A stretch of DNA of 64,000 nt from an uncultured Lachnospiraceae bacterium (GTDB taxonomy: Bacteria > Bacillota > Clostridia > Lachnospirales > Lachnospiraceae): positions 1-64,000 of the forward strand of contig CACYPS010000029.1 in the NCBI GenBank assembly GCA_902776305.1, read 5' to 3'. The notes beneath the pieces are model-generated. The model had not been told where the DNA came from. It made no database searches and saw only the letters and a list, made by a program, of their open reading frames with translations. Both the position numbers and the translations under genes were made by a program. Shown piece by piece: positions 51,443 to 59,759 of this stretch. Each line of letters begins with the position of its first letter. Position 1 is the stretch's first letter.

Positions 51443-52816
51443 TTATGCACCGCATGCTGCGGACATGCCGTCATAAAGCTCCTTAGCTGCTTCAGCTGAA
51501 TCGAACTCGCCGTAGGATAATCCGCCGAATACATACTTGTATGTTCCTTCGGAACCCTTCAGATCGTTGCTCTCGAAGATCGGATCTTCATTGTATTCGG
51601 AAGCTGCCATAACGATGTCGTGTGCCTGTGCGATAGTCTCGTCGATGCCGCCTGCTGCTTCAACTGCTTCATAACCGGCCTTGGATTCCGGGATACCACG
51701 CTCGGAGCCCATGATAGCTGAGCCTTCCGGATCGTTGCAGAGATACTCGATGAGCATTGCTGCTTCCTTCGGATGCTGTGATATTGTAGAGATTGCAAAT
51801 CCAAGAGATACCTTTGTGAATACGCCGGTCTTGTCATTTCCGCCGAGGTTCTTGAGCTCTTCGCCTACTACGAATTCTCTGCCTTCTGCAAGAGCGTTCT
51901 TGTACTTAAGCGGAGCGGAATCCCACTCGAGGATGCCTGCGTAACGGCCATCGATGAATTTCGGGTTCTGGTCAAGAGATGCAGCTGCGTCGCCGTCGAT
52001 TGTCTTGATGGACGGGATTACGTGATCTGCTTCCAGAGACATGATGAAATCAAGACCGTCTTTGAGTTCTTCTTCTGTCATGTTGAGCTGGCCGTCTTCG
52101 ATGATAGCCTTGCCATACTTAGCCTGCAGATAGAATGTCATGAAGATTGCGCGGTCAAATTCGCCGAGTGCCAGCGGATAGTACTCATCGCCTAGCTTCT
52201 CCTGGAATGTCTTGCCTGCTGCGCGAAGCTCTTCAAGAGTTGTCGGAACTGCGATGCCTGCATCGTCAAATGTTGTCTTGTCCCAATACAGTGTACGTCC
52301 TGTCATAGCAACCGGAACGCCTGCGATACCGCCCTTGACGTCCTTGAGCTGTGCAAGGCTGTCTTCGCTCCACTGTGTAAGGTCGAGAACTGCGGAAACC
52401 TGGTTGAGATCAAGGAATACGCTTCCGTCGCTGTCGAACTCGTTGATCCAGCTCTGGTTGATCTGGTTAACATCTGCTGCTGTGCCGCTCTGGAACTCAA
52501 GAGCTCTTGCAGCTTCCCAATCAGACCATGCACCGAAGTTAACTTCTACGGTGATGCCCGGATATTTCTCCATGAATGCCTTTACAGCCTGCTGTGTAGC
52601 TTCATGTCTTGAGTCGCCGCCCCACCATGAAAATTTGATGGTGCATTCGTCATAGTTGCCGTCGTTTTCGATTGTGCCTACATCAGTTGTAGCTGCTGCT
52701 GTTGATGCGTCTGCCGGTGCACTTGAAGATGAGCTTGAAGAGCCACCGCAAGCTGCGAGTGAGAGTGTCATTGCTGCTGCAATGCCAAGGCTGAGAAATC
52801 TTTTTACGTTTTTCAT
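51443..52816 (-). CDS. ABC sugar transporter substrate-binding lipoprotein
   Basis: This 457-residue solute-binding protein has a lipoprotein signal peptide with LSLAACGG (lipid-anchored Cys23), a Ser/Ala-rich linker, and a mature domain with KFSWWGGDSRHEATQQAVK and EVNFGAWSDWEA, typical of family 1 extracellular sugar-binding proteins. It captures the sugar for the two downstream permeases. Its place between GH105 and the permeases points to pectin fragments as ligand. Confidence 0.92.
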   Translation of the reverse strand: MKNVKRFLSLGIAAAMTLSLAACGGSSSSSSSAPADASTAAATTDVGTIENDGNYDECTIKFSWWGGDSRHEATQQAVKAFMEKYPGITVEVNFGAWSDWEAARALEFQSGTAADVNQINQSWINEFDSDGSVFLDLNQVSAVLDLTQWSEDSLAQLKDVKGGIAGVPVAMTGRTLYWDKTTFDDAGIAVPTTLEELRAAGKTFQEKLGDEYYPLALGEFDRAIFMTFYLQAKYGKAIIEDGQLNMTEEELKDGLDFIMSLEADHVIPSIKTIDGDAAASLDQNPKFIDGRYAGILEWDSAPLKYKNALAEGREFVVGEELKNLGGNDKTGVFTKVSLGFAISTISQHPKEAAMLIEYLCNDPEGSAIMGSERGIPESKAGYEAVEAAGGIDETIAQAHDIVMAASEYNEDPIFESNDLKGSEGTYKYVFGGLSYGEFDSAEAAKELYDGMSAACGA

Positions 52817-52976
52817 AGTCCCTCCTTTGTTTACCTTTACCTTTTACTTTTACTTTTTTATATCAGGCAGATTCTTCTCTGCTAATATACTGTTTCTTGT
52901 GTGCAGGATCTTTATTCAAATGCCGCTTCAACTCCCGGTCCCTGCTTTCATCTGCCGGTTCATGCTGTCTTTATGA

Positions 52977-53093
52977 TTGTATCTTGCTGTCCGCTTATGC
53001 TGCCTTCCGGTTGTATCTTGCTGTCCGCTTATGCTGCCTTCCGGTTGTATCTTGCTGTCCGCTTATGCTGTCTTCCGGTTGTATCTTGCTGTC
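52977..53093. repeat. 34-bp direct tandem repeat between binding-protein and GH105 genes
   Basis: TTGTATCTTGCTGTCCGCTT plus ATGCTGCCTTCCGG recur at 52977, 53011, 53045 and 53079 (exact 34-bp period, last unit partial). Confidence 0.92.
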
Positions 53094-53129
53094 TTTTATG
53101 TTCATGAGCGGTTATGCTCATTTGCATCT

Positions 53130-54236
53130 TTATACCAGATCTGCAGTCCTCAGATATTCTGAGTAAGCCATCATGAACGGGCCAACGCCCTTCGCATCGT
53201 CCGCCGAGATCGGCTCGGACAGGTAGTAGGCTACTGAGCCGTCGCGCTTGTTGCCGGGGCCGAGACCGCCGACATGGCAGATATCCTGGAATCTCACCAC
53301 ACCCTTGTCATCCGGTCTTACTTTGTTCTCTACGCAGCTCTCGAACATCTCTCTGCCGATTGCCAGGTATTTCTCCGGAAGGAGGATTCCCATTCTGCAG
53401 CCTTTCATGATCGCGCATGCCATCATCACGCTGCCGGATGCCTCTGTGTAGTTACCCGGAACATCAGCTCGGTCGATTACCTGATAGATGAGACCGTCTT
53501 TCTCATCGCGGTAAGGAATCATTCCGTTGATGGATTCTCTGAAGAGATCTTCGAGTTCGCGATAGTTTTCGTAGATCTGCTTATTCATGACTTCCATCGT
53601 ATCGACCAGAGCGATCAGCCACCAGCCGCATGCTCTGCTCCAGAAGTTTGCCGAGCGTCCTGTTTCCTTATTTGCCCAGGGCTGAATCTTCGCTTCGTCA
53701 AATCCGTGGTAGTAGAGGCCTTTCTCTTCGTCGAAGAGGTATTTCCTCACGTTGCGGAACTGAGTCATGATGTCGTTGTAGTTTTCCATCTTATGGAATC
53801 TTGTTTCATATTCCATGTAGAGGGGCTCTGCCATGTAAAGGCCGTCGAGCCAGATCTGATTCGGGTAGATGTCTTTGTGCCAGAAGCTGCCGCATTTGCA
53901 TCTCGGATGTGCGTGAAGCCGCTCCATATGGTACTCGATTGCTGTTTTATATCTTTCATCGCCTGTCTGGTCAAGTCCGAAGAAAAGGAGCTTGCCGCAT
54001 GCCAGATCATCGAGTGTGTTCTGATCTTTGTGATAGGTCGGAATGCTTCCGTCCGGCTCTACTCTACCTTCGAGGTAGTGAATGATGTAGTCTGCGTACT
54101 TTCTGTCGCCGGTGGCTTCGAACATCCGCTGGCATCCCATCAGCAGGCAGCTGTCTTCGTAATTCCAGTAAGTTTGATAGGACTTGTAGTCGTTCAGGTA
54201 TCGGTCCAGAAAAGCTTCAACTTTGCTTGTGTCCAT
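53130..54236 (-). CDS. GH105 unsaturated uronyl hydrolase
   Basis: ATG at 54236 follows GAGGAAGAGG. The 368-residue (alpha/alpha)6 barrel enzyme removes unsaturated uronic acid from oligosaccharides made by pectin lyases. Motifs are the catalytic Asp in QNTLDDLACGKLLF, PNQIWLDGLYMAEPLYM and SRACGWWLIALVDTMEV. There is no signal peptide, matching an intracellular role. It leads the minus-strand operon GH105-binding protein-permeases-GH28-YesL. A longer N-terminal frame (to 54320) is charged and has no ribosome site. Confidence 0.9.
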   Translation of the reverse strand: MDTSKVEAFLDRYLNDYKSYQTYWNYEDSCLLMGCQRMFEATGDRKYADYIIHYLEGRVEPDGSIPTYHKDQNTLDDLACGKLLFFGLDQTGDERYKTAIEYHMERLHAHPRCKCGSFWHKDIYPNQIWLDGLYMAEPLYMEYETRFHKMENYNDIMTQFRNVRKYLFDEEKGLYYHGFDEAKIQPWANKETGRSANFWSRACGWWLIALVDTMEVMNKQIYENYRELEDLFRESINGMIPYRDEKDGLIYQVIDRADVPGNYTEASGSVMMACAIMKGCRMGILLPEKYLAIGREMFESCVENKVRPDDKGVVRFQDICHVGGLGPGNKRDGSVAYYLSEPISADDAKGVGPFMMAYSEYLRTADLV

Positions 54237-54518
54237 TGTGTTCCTCTTCCTCTTTTTGCTGCTTTTTGCGTTTGACCCTTCACTTTTGTTTCTGACGGGC
54301 GAATCGCTGTTCTCTTGCATTCCGCCTTGTTTACGTCCTGCGGCTTGCTTGTTTTGTTAACTCTATGTTAGCACCGCAAACATGTAAAGACTACTGATTT
54401 CATGCGAAGTTAAATAAATACTACAGATATTTTGCTTTCCCTATTTTAAAAAACCTGTATTTCTTATATAATTCAAGACAGAGAGAAGGCATTTTAACAA
54501 ATTCTTTATCCTGCCGTT

Positions 54519-54532
54519 GTAAGCGCTTACTT
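54519..54532. promoter_or_regulatory. cre/LacI-type operator between GH105 and araC
   Basis: GTAAGCGCTTAC (54519-54530) is a perfect palindrome that fits the CcpA cre consensus and the LacI-family half-site. It lies 25 bp before the AraC start codon and about 50 bp after a TATAAT (54467-54472), between divergent genes. Confidence 0.6.
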
Positions 54533-54556
54533 TAATTCGGATGACGAGGTCAAAAT

Positions 54557-55462
54557 ATGCAAACCACGACAAGAGAGATCCGTCCAAGTTCAAGAGACGC
54601 CGGACGACTGAGAAATCACTTCAATATAGATAAGAAGCGACGGACGAATCAGCATTTTCAGCCGCACGCCCACTATCACCCGTTTTATGAGTTTTTCTAC
54701 CTGATGAAAGGGCACTGCCGTTTCTTTCTTCACGGTGCGAGTGTAGAACTCAACGCCGGGGATCTTCTGATCATTCCGCCCGGGCAGTACCACTATAATG
54801 TATATGAGAAAGAGCCGATCCACGATCGCTTCGCGCTCTACTTCGACGATCATGTGCTCACAAAGGATCTTAGAGAACAGCTTCCGCTTTTTGCGGAGGC
54901 GGATGCGAGTGCCGCCATTTTCCATGTCAGCAAAGATGTGCGGCCGATTGTGCAGGATTATTTCGAGCATATGCTCAGCTATTACCGTGAGGCGAGCTCA
55001 TTTGGAGATGTTATGCTCAGTTACATGTTTCCGGCTTTCCTGCTGTATCTTTCACGGCATGTCTACGAGCCGGAACTCAAGGAGACAGCGCCCGTCACGG
55101 CAGCGATGCAGGATGCCGTCAAGTATATCCACGAGAACTATGCGGAGAATATTACGCTGGAGGGCGCGGCCGCTTCAGCGGGGCTGGCGCCGACCTATTT
55201 TTCCAGAAAGTTCAAGGAAATCGTGGGCACCGGCTTCCGGGATTATCTGACGTTTGTGAGACTCAGGGAAGCTGCTTCGCTGCTCCGCAAGACCCATCTT
55301 CCGATCAGTGAGGTCGCGAGACGCTGCGGTTTCAACAGCTCCAATTATTTCGGAGACGCGTTCCGTAGCGCTTACGGCATGCCGCCGAGGCAGTACCGAC
55401 AGAGCGAGGACGAGGTCTTCATGCTGTCGCAGCAGGACGGGAATCCGAAGGTGTCGCTGTAG
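54557..55462 (+). CDS. AraC-family transcription regulator
   Basis: This 301-residue activator has an N-terminal cupin effector domain with FQPHAHYHPFYEFFYLMKG (residues 34-52) and a C-terminal double HTH (about 190-285: NYAENITLEGAAASAGL, PTYFSRKFKEIVG, ISEVARRCGFNSSNYFGDAF). It is divergent from the GH105 operon, which it probably controls. An operator fitting LacI/CcpA lies in front. Confidence 0.88.
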   Translation: MQTTTREIRPSSRDAGRLRNHFNIDKKRRTNQHFQPHAHYHPFYEFFYLMKGHCRFFLHGASVELNAGDLLIIPPGQYHYNVYEKEPIHDRFALYFDDHVLTKDLREQLPLFAEADASAAIFHVSKDVRPIVQDYFEHMLSYYREASSFGDVMLSYMFPAFLLYLSRHVYEPELKETAPVTAAMQDAVKYIHENYAENITLEGAAASAGLAPTYFSRKFKEIVGTGFRDYLTFVRLREAASLLRKTHLPISEVARRCGFNSSNYFGDAFRSAYGMPPRQYRQSEDEVFMLSQQDGNPKVSL

Positions 55463-55653
55463 GGAGTACAAGACTTGTTTAAATATTCTGAACATCTAAT
55501 TGTATCCTAAACATAATTCACCATGGTGTCAAATGATGTTTTATGCTCTAAATATCTATTTTTATATTTACTTATTATAAGTATATGAATAGGGTTGTTT
55601 TGCTTCGGTATATGAATTATAAATGCTGAGGGGGTGCTGTAAGGCAGGGAAGA

Positions 55654-56435
55654 TTACCGAAGTAATCGGCTATTCTTGCTCTGCTTCGGTATTGCAATGC
55701 CGGCGGGCACTGTATGGCATGGAAGGATTACCGAAGTAGGCGGCCAATCTTGCTATACTTCGGTATTGCAATACCGGCAGGCTCTGTATGGAATGGATGG
55801 TTTACCGAAGTAGCCGCTTAATCTTGCTCTGCTTCGGTATTTCAATGCCGGCGGACTCTGTATGGAATGGCTGGTTTACCGAAGTAGCCGCTTAATCTTG
55901 CTCTACTTCGGTATTTCAATGCCGGCGGGCTCTGTATGGAATGGATGGTTTACCGAAGTAGCCGCTTAATCTTGCTCTGCTTCGGTATTGCAATGCCGGC
56001 GGGCCCTGTATGGAATGGATGGTTTACCGAAGTAGCCGCTTAATCTTGTTCTGCTTCGGTATTTCAATGCCGGCGGGCTCTGTATGGAATGGATGGTTTA
56101 CCGAAGTAGCCGCTTAATCTTGCTCTGCTTCGGTATTTCAATGCCGGCGGGCTCTGTATGGAATGGATGGTTTACCGAAGTAGCCGCTTAATCTTGTTCT
56201 GCTTCGGTATTTCAATGTCGGCGGGCTCTGTATGGCATGGATGGTTTACCGAAGTAGCCGCTTAATCTTGCTCTACTTCGGTATTTCAATGTCGGCGGGC
56301 TCTGTATGGCATGGATGGTTTACCGAAGTAGCCGCTTAATCTTGTTCTACTTCGGTATTTCACCCTGTAGGATATGGTATGGCAAGACAGCTTTACCGAA
56401 GTAGCCGCTTAATCTTGCTCTGCTTCGGTATTTCA
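55654..56435. repeat. Hairpin array of eleven units (TACCGAAGTA / TACTTCGGTA)
   Basis: Eleven units with a period near 72 bp carry TTTACCGAAGTAGCCGCTTA, right arm CTTCGGTATT and spacer TCAATGCCGGCGGGC plus TCTGTATGGAATGG. Most differ by one to three bases. From 55463 to 55650 and around the array no gene is seen. Confidence 0.95.
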
Positions 56436-56492
56436 ATGCCGGCGGTTCTTGGTTCATGCCAAGAAAACATACAAATATAGTTAACTCCCCAC

Positions 56493-56518
56493 GAGTTCAA
56501 GCCCATGGGCTTGAACTC
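56493..56518. promoter_or_regulatory. Perfect 26-bp palindrome
   Basis: GAGTTCAAGCCCATGG with its exact complement makes a 26-bp palindrome with no loop, 55 bp before the TIM-barrel gene. It is not of the array family. It could be an operator, an RNA hairpin or a mobile-element end. Confidence 0.5.
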
Positions 56519-56573
56519 ATGGGATTATAATATAGAAGCCAAATATGAATTCACTAATATAAAGGAGGCAATT

Positions 56574-57425
56574 ATGATTCAATTCGGCATGCGCGTTCAC
56601 GATCTCTGCCCGAAAGGACCGCTTCTTACTGTCCTTGACTCCATCCATGATGCTGATATAAAACATGTTCAGCTGGCATTCGGCAAGTCTGTATCAGATT
56701 ACAATTTCTCCACGGGGCACTACAGCGCGGGCTTCGGCAACTATATCCGTCGCGAGCTTGATAAGCGCGACATTCATATCGCGGTGCTCGGATGCTACAT
56801 CAACCCAGCGAACCCGGATGAAGCAGCAAGAGAAGCAGCTGTAGATAGATTTATAGAGCATCTGAAATATGCAAAGCGCATCGGCGCAGATATGGTCGGT
56901 ACTGAGACGGGCAGATTCTCTACAGATTTCAAGGTAACGCCGCTCACAAAGACAGAAGAGTGCTACCAGACAATTCTGAAGTCATTCCGTCGGATCGTGC
57001 GCGCTGCAGAGCAGCTCGGTGTAACAGTCGGCGTTGAAGGTGTGTTCGACCACACGCTGCACTCACCGGAGATGATGGCTCGCTTCCTTAATGATATCGA
57101 TTCCGAGGCTGTCGAAATTATTCTTGATGCAGTGAACCTGATGACACCGGATGTGGAGTTTGACACGGACGGTCAGGCAGCGATCATCGACAAGGCATTT
57201 GAGCTTTACGGCAACAGGATCTCAGTGCTCCACCTCAAGGATTTCGTGTTCGACGGTGAGAAGCAGTTTTACAGACATCCGGGCGAGGGACACTTCCATT
57301 ACGAGGCGTTGATGCGTCATATTCGTGAGAAGAAGCCGCACATAATCGGACTTCTGGAGAATTCGTCACCGGATAGGTTCGTGGAGGATTGCGCGTATCT
57401 TGAGGCGGCCTTTAATAAAGGTTGA
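56574..57425 (+). CDS. Sugar phosphate isomerase/epimerase-type TIM-barrel protein
   Basis: ATG at 56574 follows AAAGGAGG; a longer frame to 56505 overlaps the palindrome. The 283-residue protein has AP-endonuclease-2-like metal sites: ETGR (about residue 100), GVEGVFDHTLHSP, ILDAVNLM and VLHLKDF. Family members isomerise or epimerise keto-sugars. Between the regulators and the Uxa genes it may interconvert uronates such as tagaturonate/fructuronate; this is inference. Confidence 0.8.
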   Translation: MIQFGMRVHDLCPKGPLLTVLDSIHDADIKHVQLAFGKSVSDYNFSTGHYSAGFGNYIRRELDKRDIHIAVLGCYINPANPDEAAREAAVDRFIEHLKYAKRIGADMVGTETGRFSTDFKVTPLTKTEECYQTILKSFRRIVRAAEQLGVTVGVEGVFDHTLHSPEMMARFLNDIDSEAVEIILDAVNLMTPDVEFDTDGQAAIIDKAFELYGNRISVLHLKDFVFDGEKQFYRHPGEGHFHYEALMRHIREKKPHIIGLLENSSPDRFVEDCAYLEAAFNKG

Positions 57426-57526
57426 GCTTGGTCTGTTTCAGTGTTGATGGTTGAGCTTGTATCTATAGTCAAGCTCGTATTTATAGTTGAGATTATAATA
57501 GCACTATATAATATGTAGATTGTTCG

Positions 57527-57730
57527 TTACGGAAGTAAGGGCGAATTTTGCTTTTACTTCCGTATTTTTAATGTCGGCTCTATTGAATCTTTGCCCGGTT
57601 TACGGAAGTTTAAGCAAGAATGCCCGCCACTTCCGTAATCCTTCTCCCGACGTCATTGAAACTTTTGGCCACTGAAGCTCGCCCCAATCTACAGAAGTAT
57701 TGGCATATTTTCCTCCCACTTCCGTAACTT
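57527..57730. repeat. TTACGGAAGT hairpin units (three, degenerate)
   Basis: Three units with left arms TTACGGAAGTA, TTACGGAAGTT and TACAGAAGTA and right arms ACTTCCGTAA. Period is near 72 bp. They lie between the TIM-barrel gene and the uxaC promoter. Confidence 0.85.
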
Positions 57731-57817
57731 TTCCCCCGCAAACCGCCACGCCCCTCAATAACAGCTCTCCCAAAAAAGCCCTCCCAACAAAGAATCCCTG
57801 TTTCACAAAAAATTGTA

Positions 57818-57868
57818 TTGACAAGTATATTCGCATGGTATAAATTATACATTGTAAGCGCTTACAAT
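57818..57868 (+). promoter_or_regulatory. uxaC promoter with overlapping cre/LacI operator
   Basis: TTGACA (57818-57823) is followed by TATAAATTAT (from 57839), a -10 region. ATTGTAAGC-GCTTACAAT (57851-57868) is a perfect 18-bp palindrome at the likely start point. It matches CcpA cre (TGWAANCGNTNWCA) and the half-site used upstream of lacI. Confidence 0.75.
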
Positions 57869-58019
57869 CAAAGCGCAAACCGTCAGATTATCCATATCAT
57901 CGGAACCGCATCGCGGTCCCAATGATCAAATAAAGGGCGATTTCATCGTCCTTTTATCGGGAGTTGCCGAAGCAACTTCCGATAAGGTCTATTATTTTCA
58001 CATATAAAGGAGGATCATT

Positions 58020-59453
58020 ATGCAGCCATTCATGGGTAAAGACTTCATGCTGAAGAACGAGACCGCGCGTCACATCTTCCACACTTATTCGGAAGAAATG
58101 CCGATCATCGATTACCATTGCCACATCCCGCCGCGGGAGATCTACGAGGATCGCCGCTACAACAACATCGCGGAAGTATGGCTGGGCGGCCGCTCCGCAG
58201 ACGGCTCTTATTTCGGTGACCATTACAAATGGCGCGTCATGCGCTCCAACGGCGTTCCGGAAAATCTCGTAACCGGCGACGCAGATCCGTATGACAAGTT
58301 CGTTGAGTTCGCAAAAGCTCTTGAGATGGCAATCGGCAACCCGATGTATCACTGGTCGAACCTCGAGCTTCACAAATACTTCGGCATCGAAGAAGCCCTC
58401 ACAGTCGACAATGCAAAAGAGATCTGGGACAAGACCTCCGACATGCTTCAGAATGATCCGAACCTTTCCGTTCGCGGCATCATCCGCCAGTCCAACGTGA
58501 GATTCATCGGCACAACAGACGACCCGGTCGACTCACTCGAATGGCATGAGAAGCTCGCTGAAATCGACGACCTCGGTTTCGAAGTTCGTCCGTCCTACCG
58601 TCCGGACAAAGCCATCAACATCGACAAGCCCGGTTTCAAGGAATATATCGAGAAACTCGGCGAAGTCGTAGGCAGAAAGCTCGAGACAGCTCAGGATGTC
58701 TGCGATGCTCTGAACGAGAGAATCGACTTCTTCAAGAAACACGGCTGCCGCGCATCCGACCACGGTATTGACTATGTTATGTATCGTCCGTGCCCGATCG
58801 AGGAAGCAAATGCCGTCTTCGCCAAAGTCATGGCAGGCGAATCCATCACTGTAGAGGAAGCTGAGAAGTATCAGACAACCATCCTTCTCTCCCTCGCAAA
58901 GAAGTATCATAAAGAAAATATCGTCATGGAGATCCACTTCTCCTGCACAAGAAACGTGAACGGCAGAATGTTCGGCATCGAAGGACCGGATACAGGATTC
59001 GACACGATTGCAAAGACGAACTGCACAGACGATCTCGGCCGCCTCTTCTCCGCACTCGATGCTACAGGCGAACTTCCGAAGACCATCGTCTTCTCACTGA
59101 ATTCTTCCGACTTCGACCCGATCACAACTATCCTCGGATGCTTCCAGTCCGATGAGGTTCCGGGCAAGATGCAGCTCGGCGCAGCATGGTGGTTCCTTGA
59201 TACACGCGATGGTATGGAAGAGCAGATGAAGTCTCTCGGCCGCCTTGGCCTGCTCGGCAACTTTGTCGGCATGCTGACAGACTCCCGCTCCTTCCTGTCC
59301 TACACAAGACATGACTACTTCAGAAGAATTGCCTGCAACATCATCGGCCAGTGGGTCGAGGACGGCGAGTATCCGAACAACGAAGCTTCCTTAAAGAAGA
59401 TCGTCGAAGGCATCAGCTTCAACAACGCAGCAAGATATTTCGGTATTGAATAA
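58020..59453 (+). CDS. uxaC: Glucuronate/galacturonate isomerase
   Basis: This 477-residue amidohydrolase-superfamily isomerase turns D-galacturonate into tagaturonate and glucuronate into fructuronate. It has the IIDYHCHIPPREIYEDRR metal motif (about residues 34-51), the KWRVMRSNGVPE block (about 70-81), DDPVDSLEWHE (about 163-173), and the C-terminal NIIGQWVEDGEYPNNE. AAAGGAGGATCATT precedes the ATG. It starts the uxaC-uxaB-uxaA run. Confidence 0.95.
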   Translation: MQPFMGKDFMLKNETARHIFHTYSEEMPIIDYHCHIPPREIYEDRRYNNIAEVWLGGRSADGSYFGDHYKWRVMRSNGVPENLVTGDADPYDKFVEFAKALEMAIGNPMYHWSNLELHKYFGIEEALTVDNAKEIWDKTSDMLQNDPNLSVRGIIRQSNVRFIGTTDDPVDSLEWHEKLAEIDDLGFEVRPSYRPDKAINIDKPGFKEYIEKLGEVVGRKLETAQDVCDALNERIDFFKKHGCRASDHGIDYVMYRPCPIEEANAVFAKVMAGESITVEEAEKYQTTILLSLAKKYHKENIVMEIHFSCTRNVNGRMFGIEGPDTGFDTIAKTNCTDDLGRLFSALDATGELPKTIVFSLNSSDFDPITTILGCFQSDEVPGKMQLGAAWWFLDTRDGMEEQMKSLGRLGLLGNFVGMLTDSRSFLSYTRHDYFRRIACNIIGQWVEDGEYPNNEASLKKIVEGISFNNAARYFGIE

Positions 59454-59493
59454 TGAAAATGCGCCTGTCTCTCAAGGTGGTCATGCAAATGAG

Positions 59494-59730
59494 AGTACAG
59501 GCTGCATTTGAAAAATTAACACTCAAATAAAAGCAGCTGCACCCGACACGGCGTCTTATACACGAGAACACAGGCTGCATTTGAAAAATTAACACTCAAA
59601 TGAAAGCAGCTGCACCCAGCAAAGTGTCTTATACACGAGAGTACAGGCTACATTTGAAAAATTAACACTCAAATAAAAGCAGCCGCACCCAACAAGGCGT
59701 CTCATGCAACAGAGTACATGCTGCATAATA
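59494..59730. repeat. 73-bp direct repeat between uxaC and uxaB
   Basis: GGCTGCATTTGAAAAATTAA followed by CACTCAAATAAAAGCAGCTG recurs at 59501, 59574 and 59647, with a partial unit at 59720, all at exactly 73-bp spacing. GCTGC/GCAGC and TTTG/CAAA can form a weak hairpin in each unit. The stem sequence is unrelated to the other arrays. Confidence 0.9.
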
Positions 59731-59759
59731 ATGTATAATTCCAAAAAGGGAGAACTATT

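Noticed and set aside
52897-53166. ORFs with repeated ILLSAYAAF-type peptide
   Set aside because: They come from the 34-bp tandem repeat, which is open in several frames.
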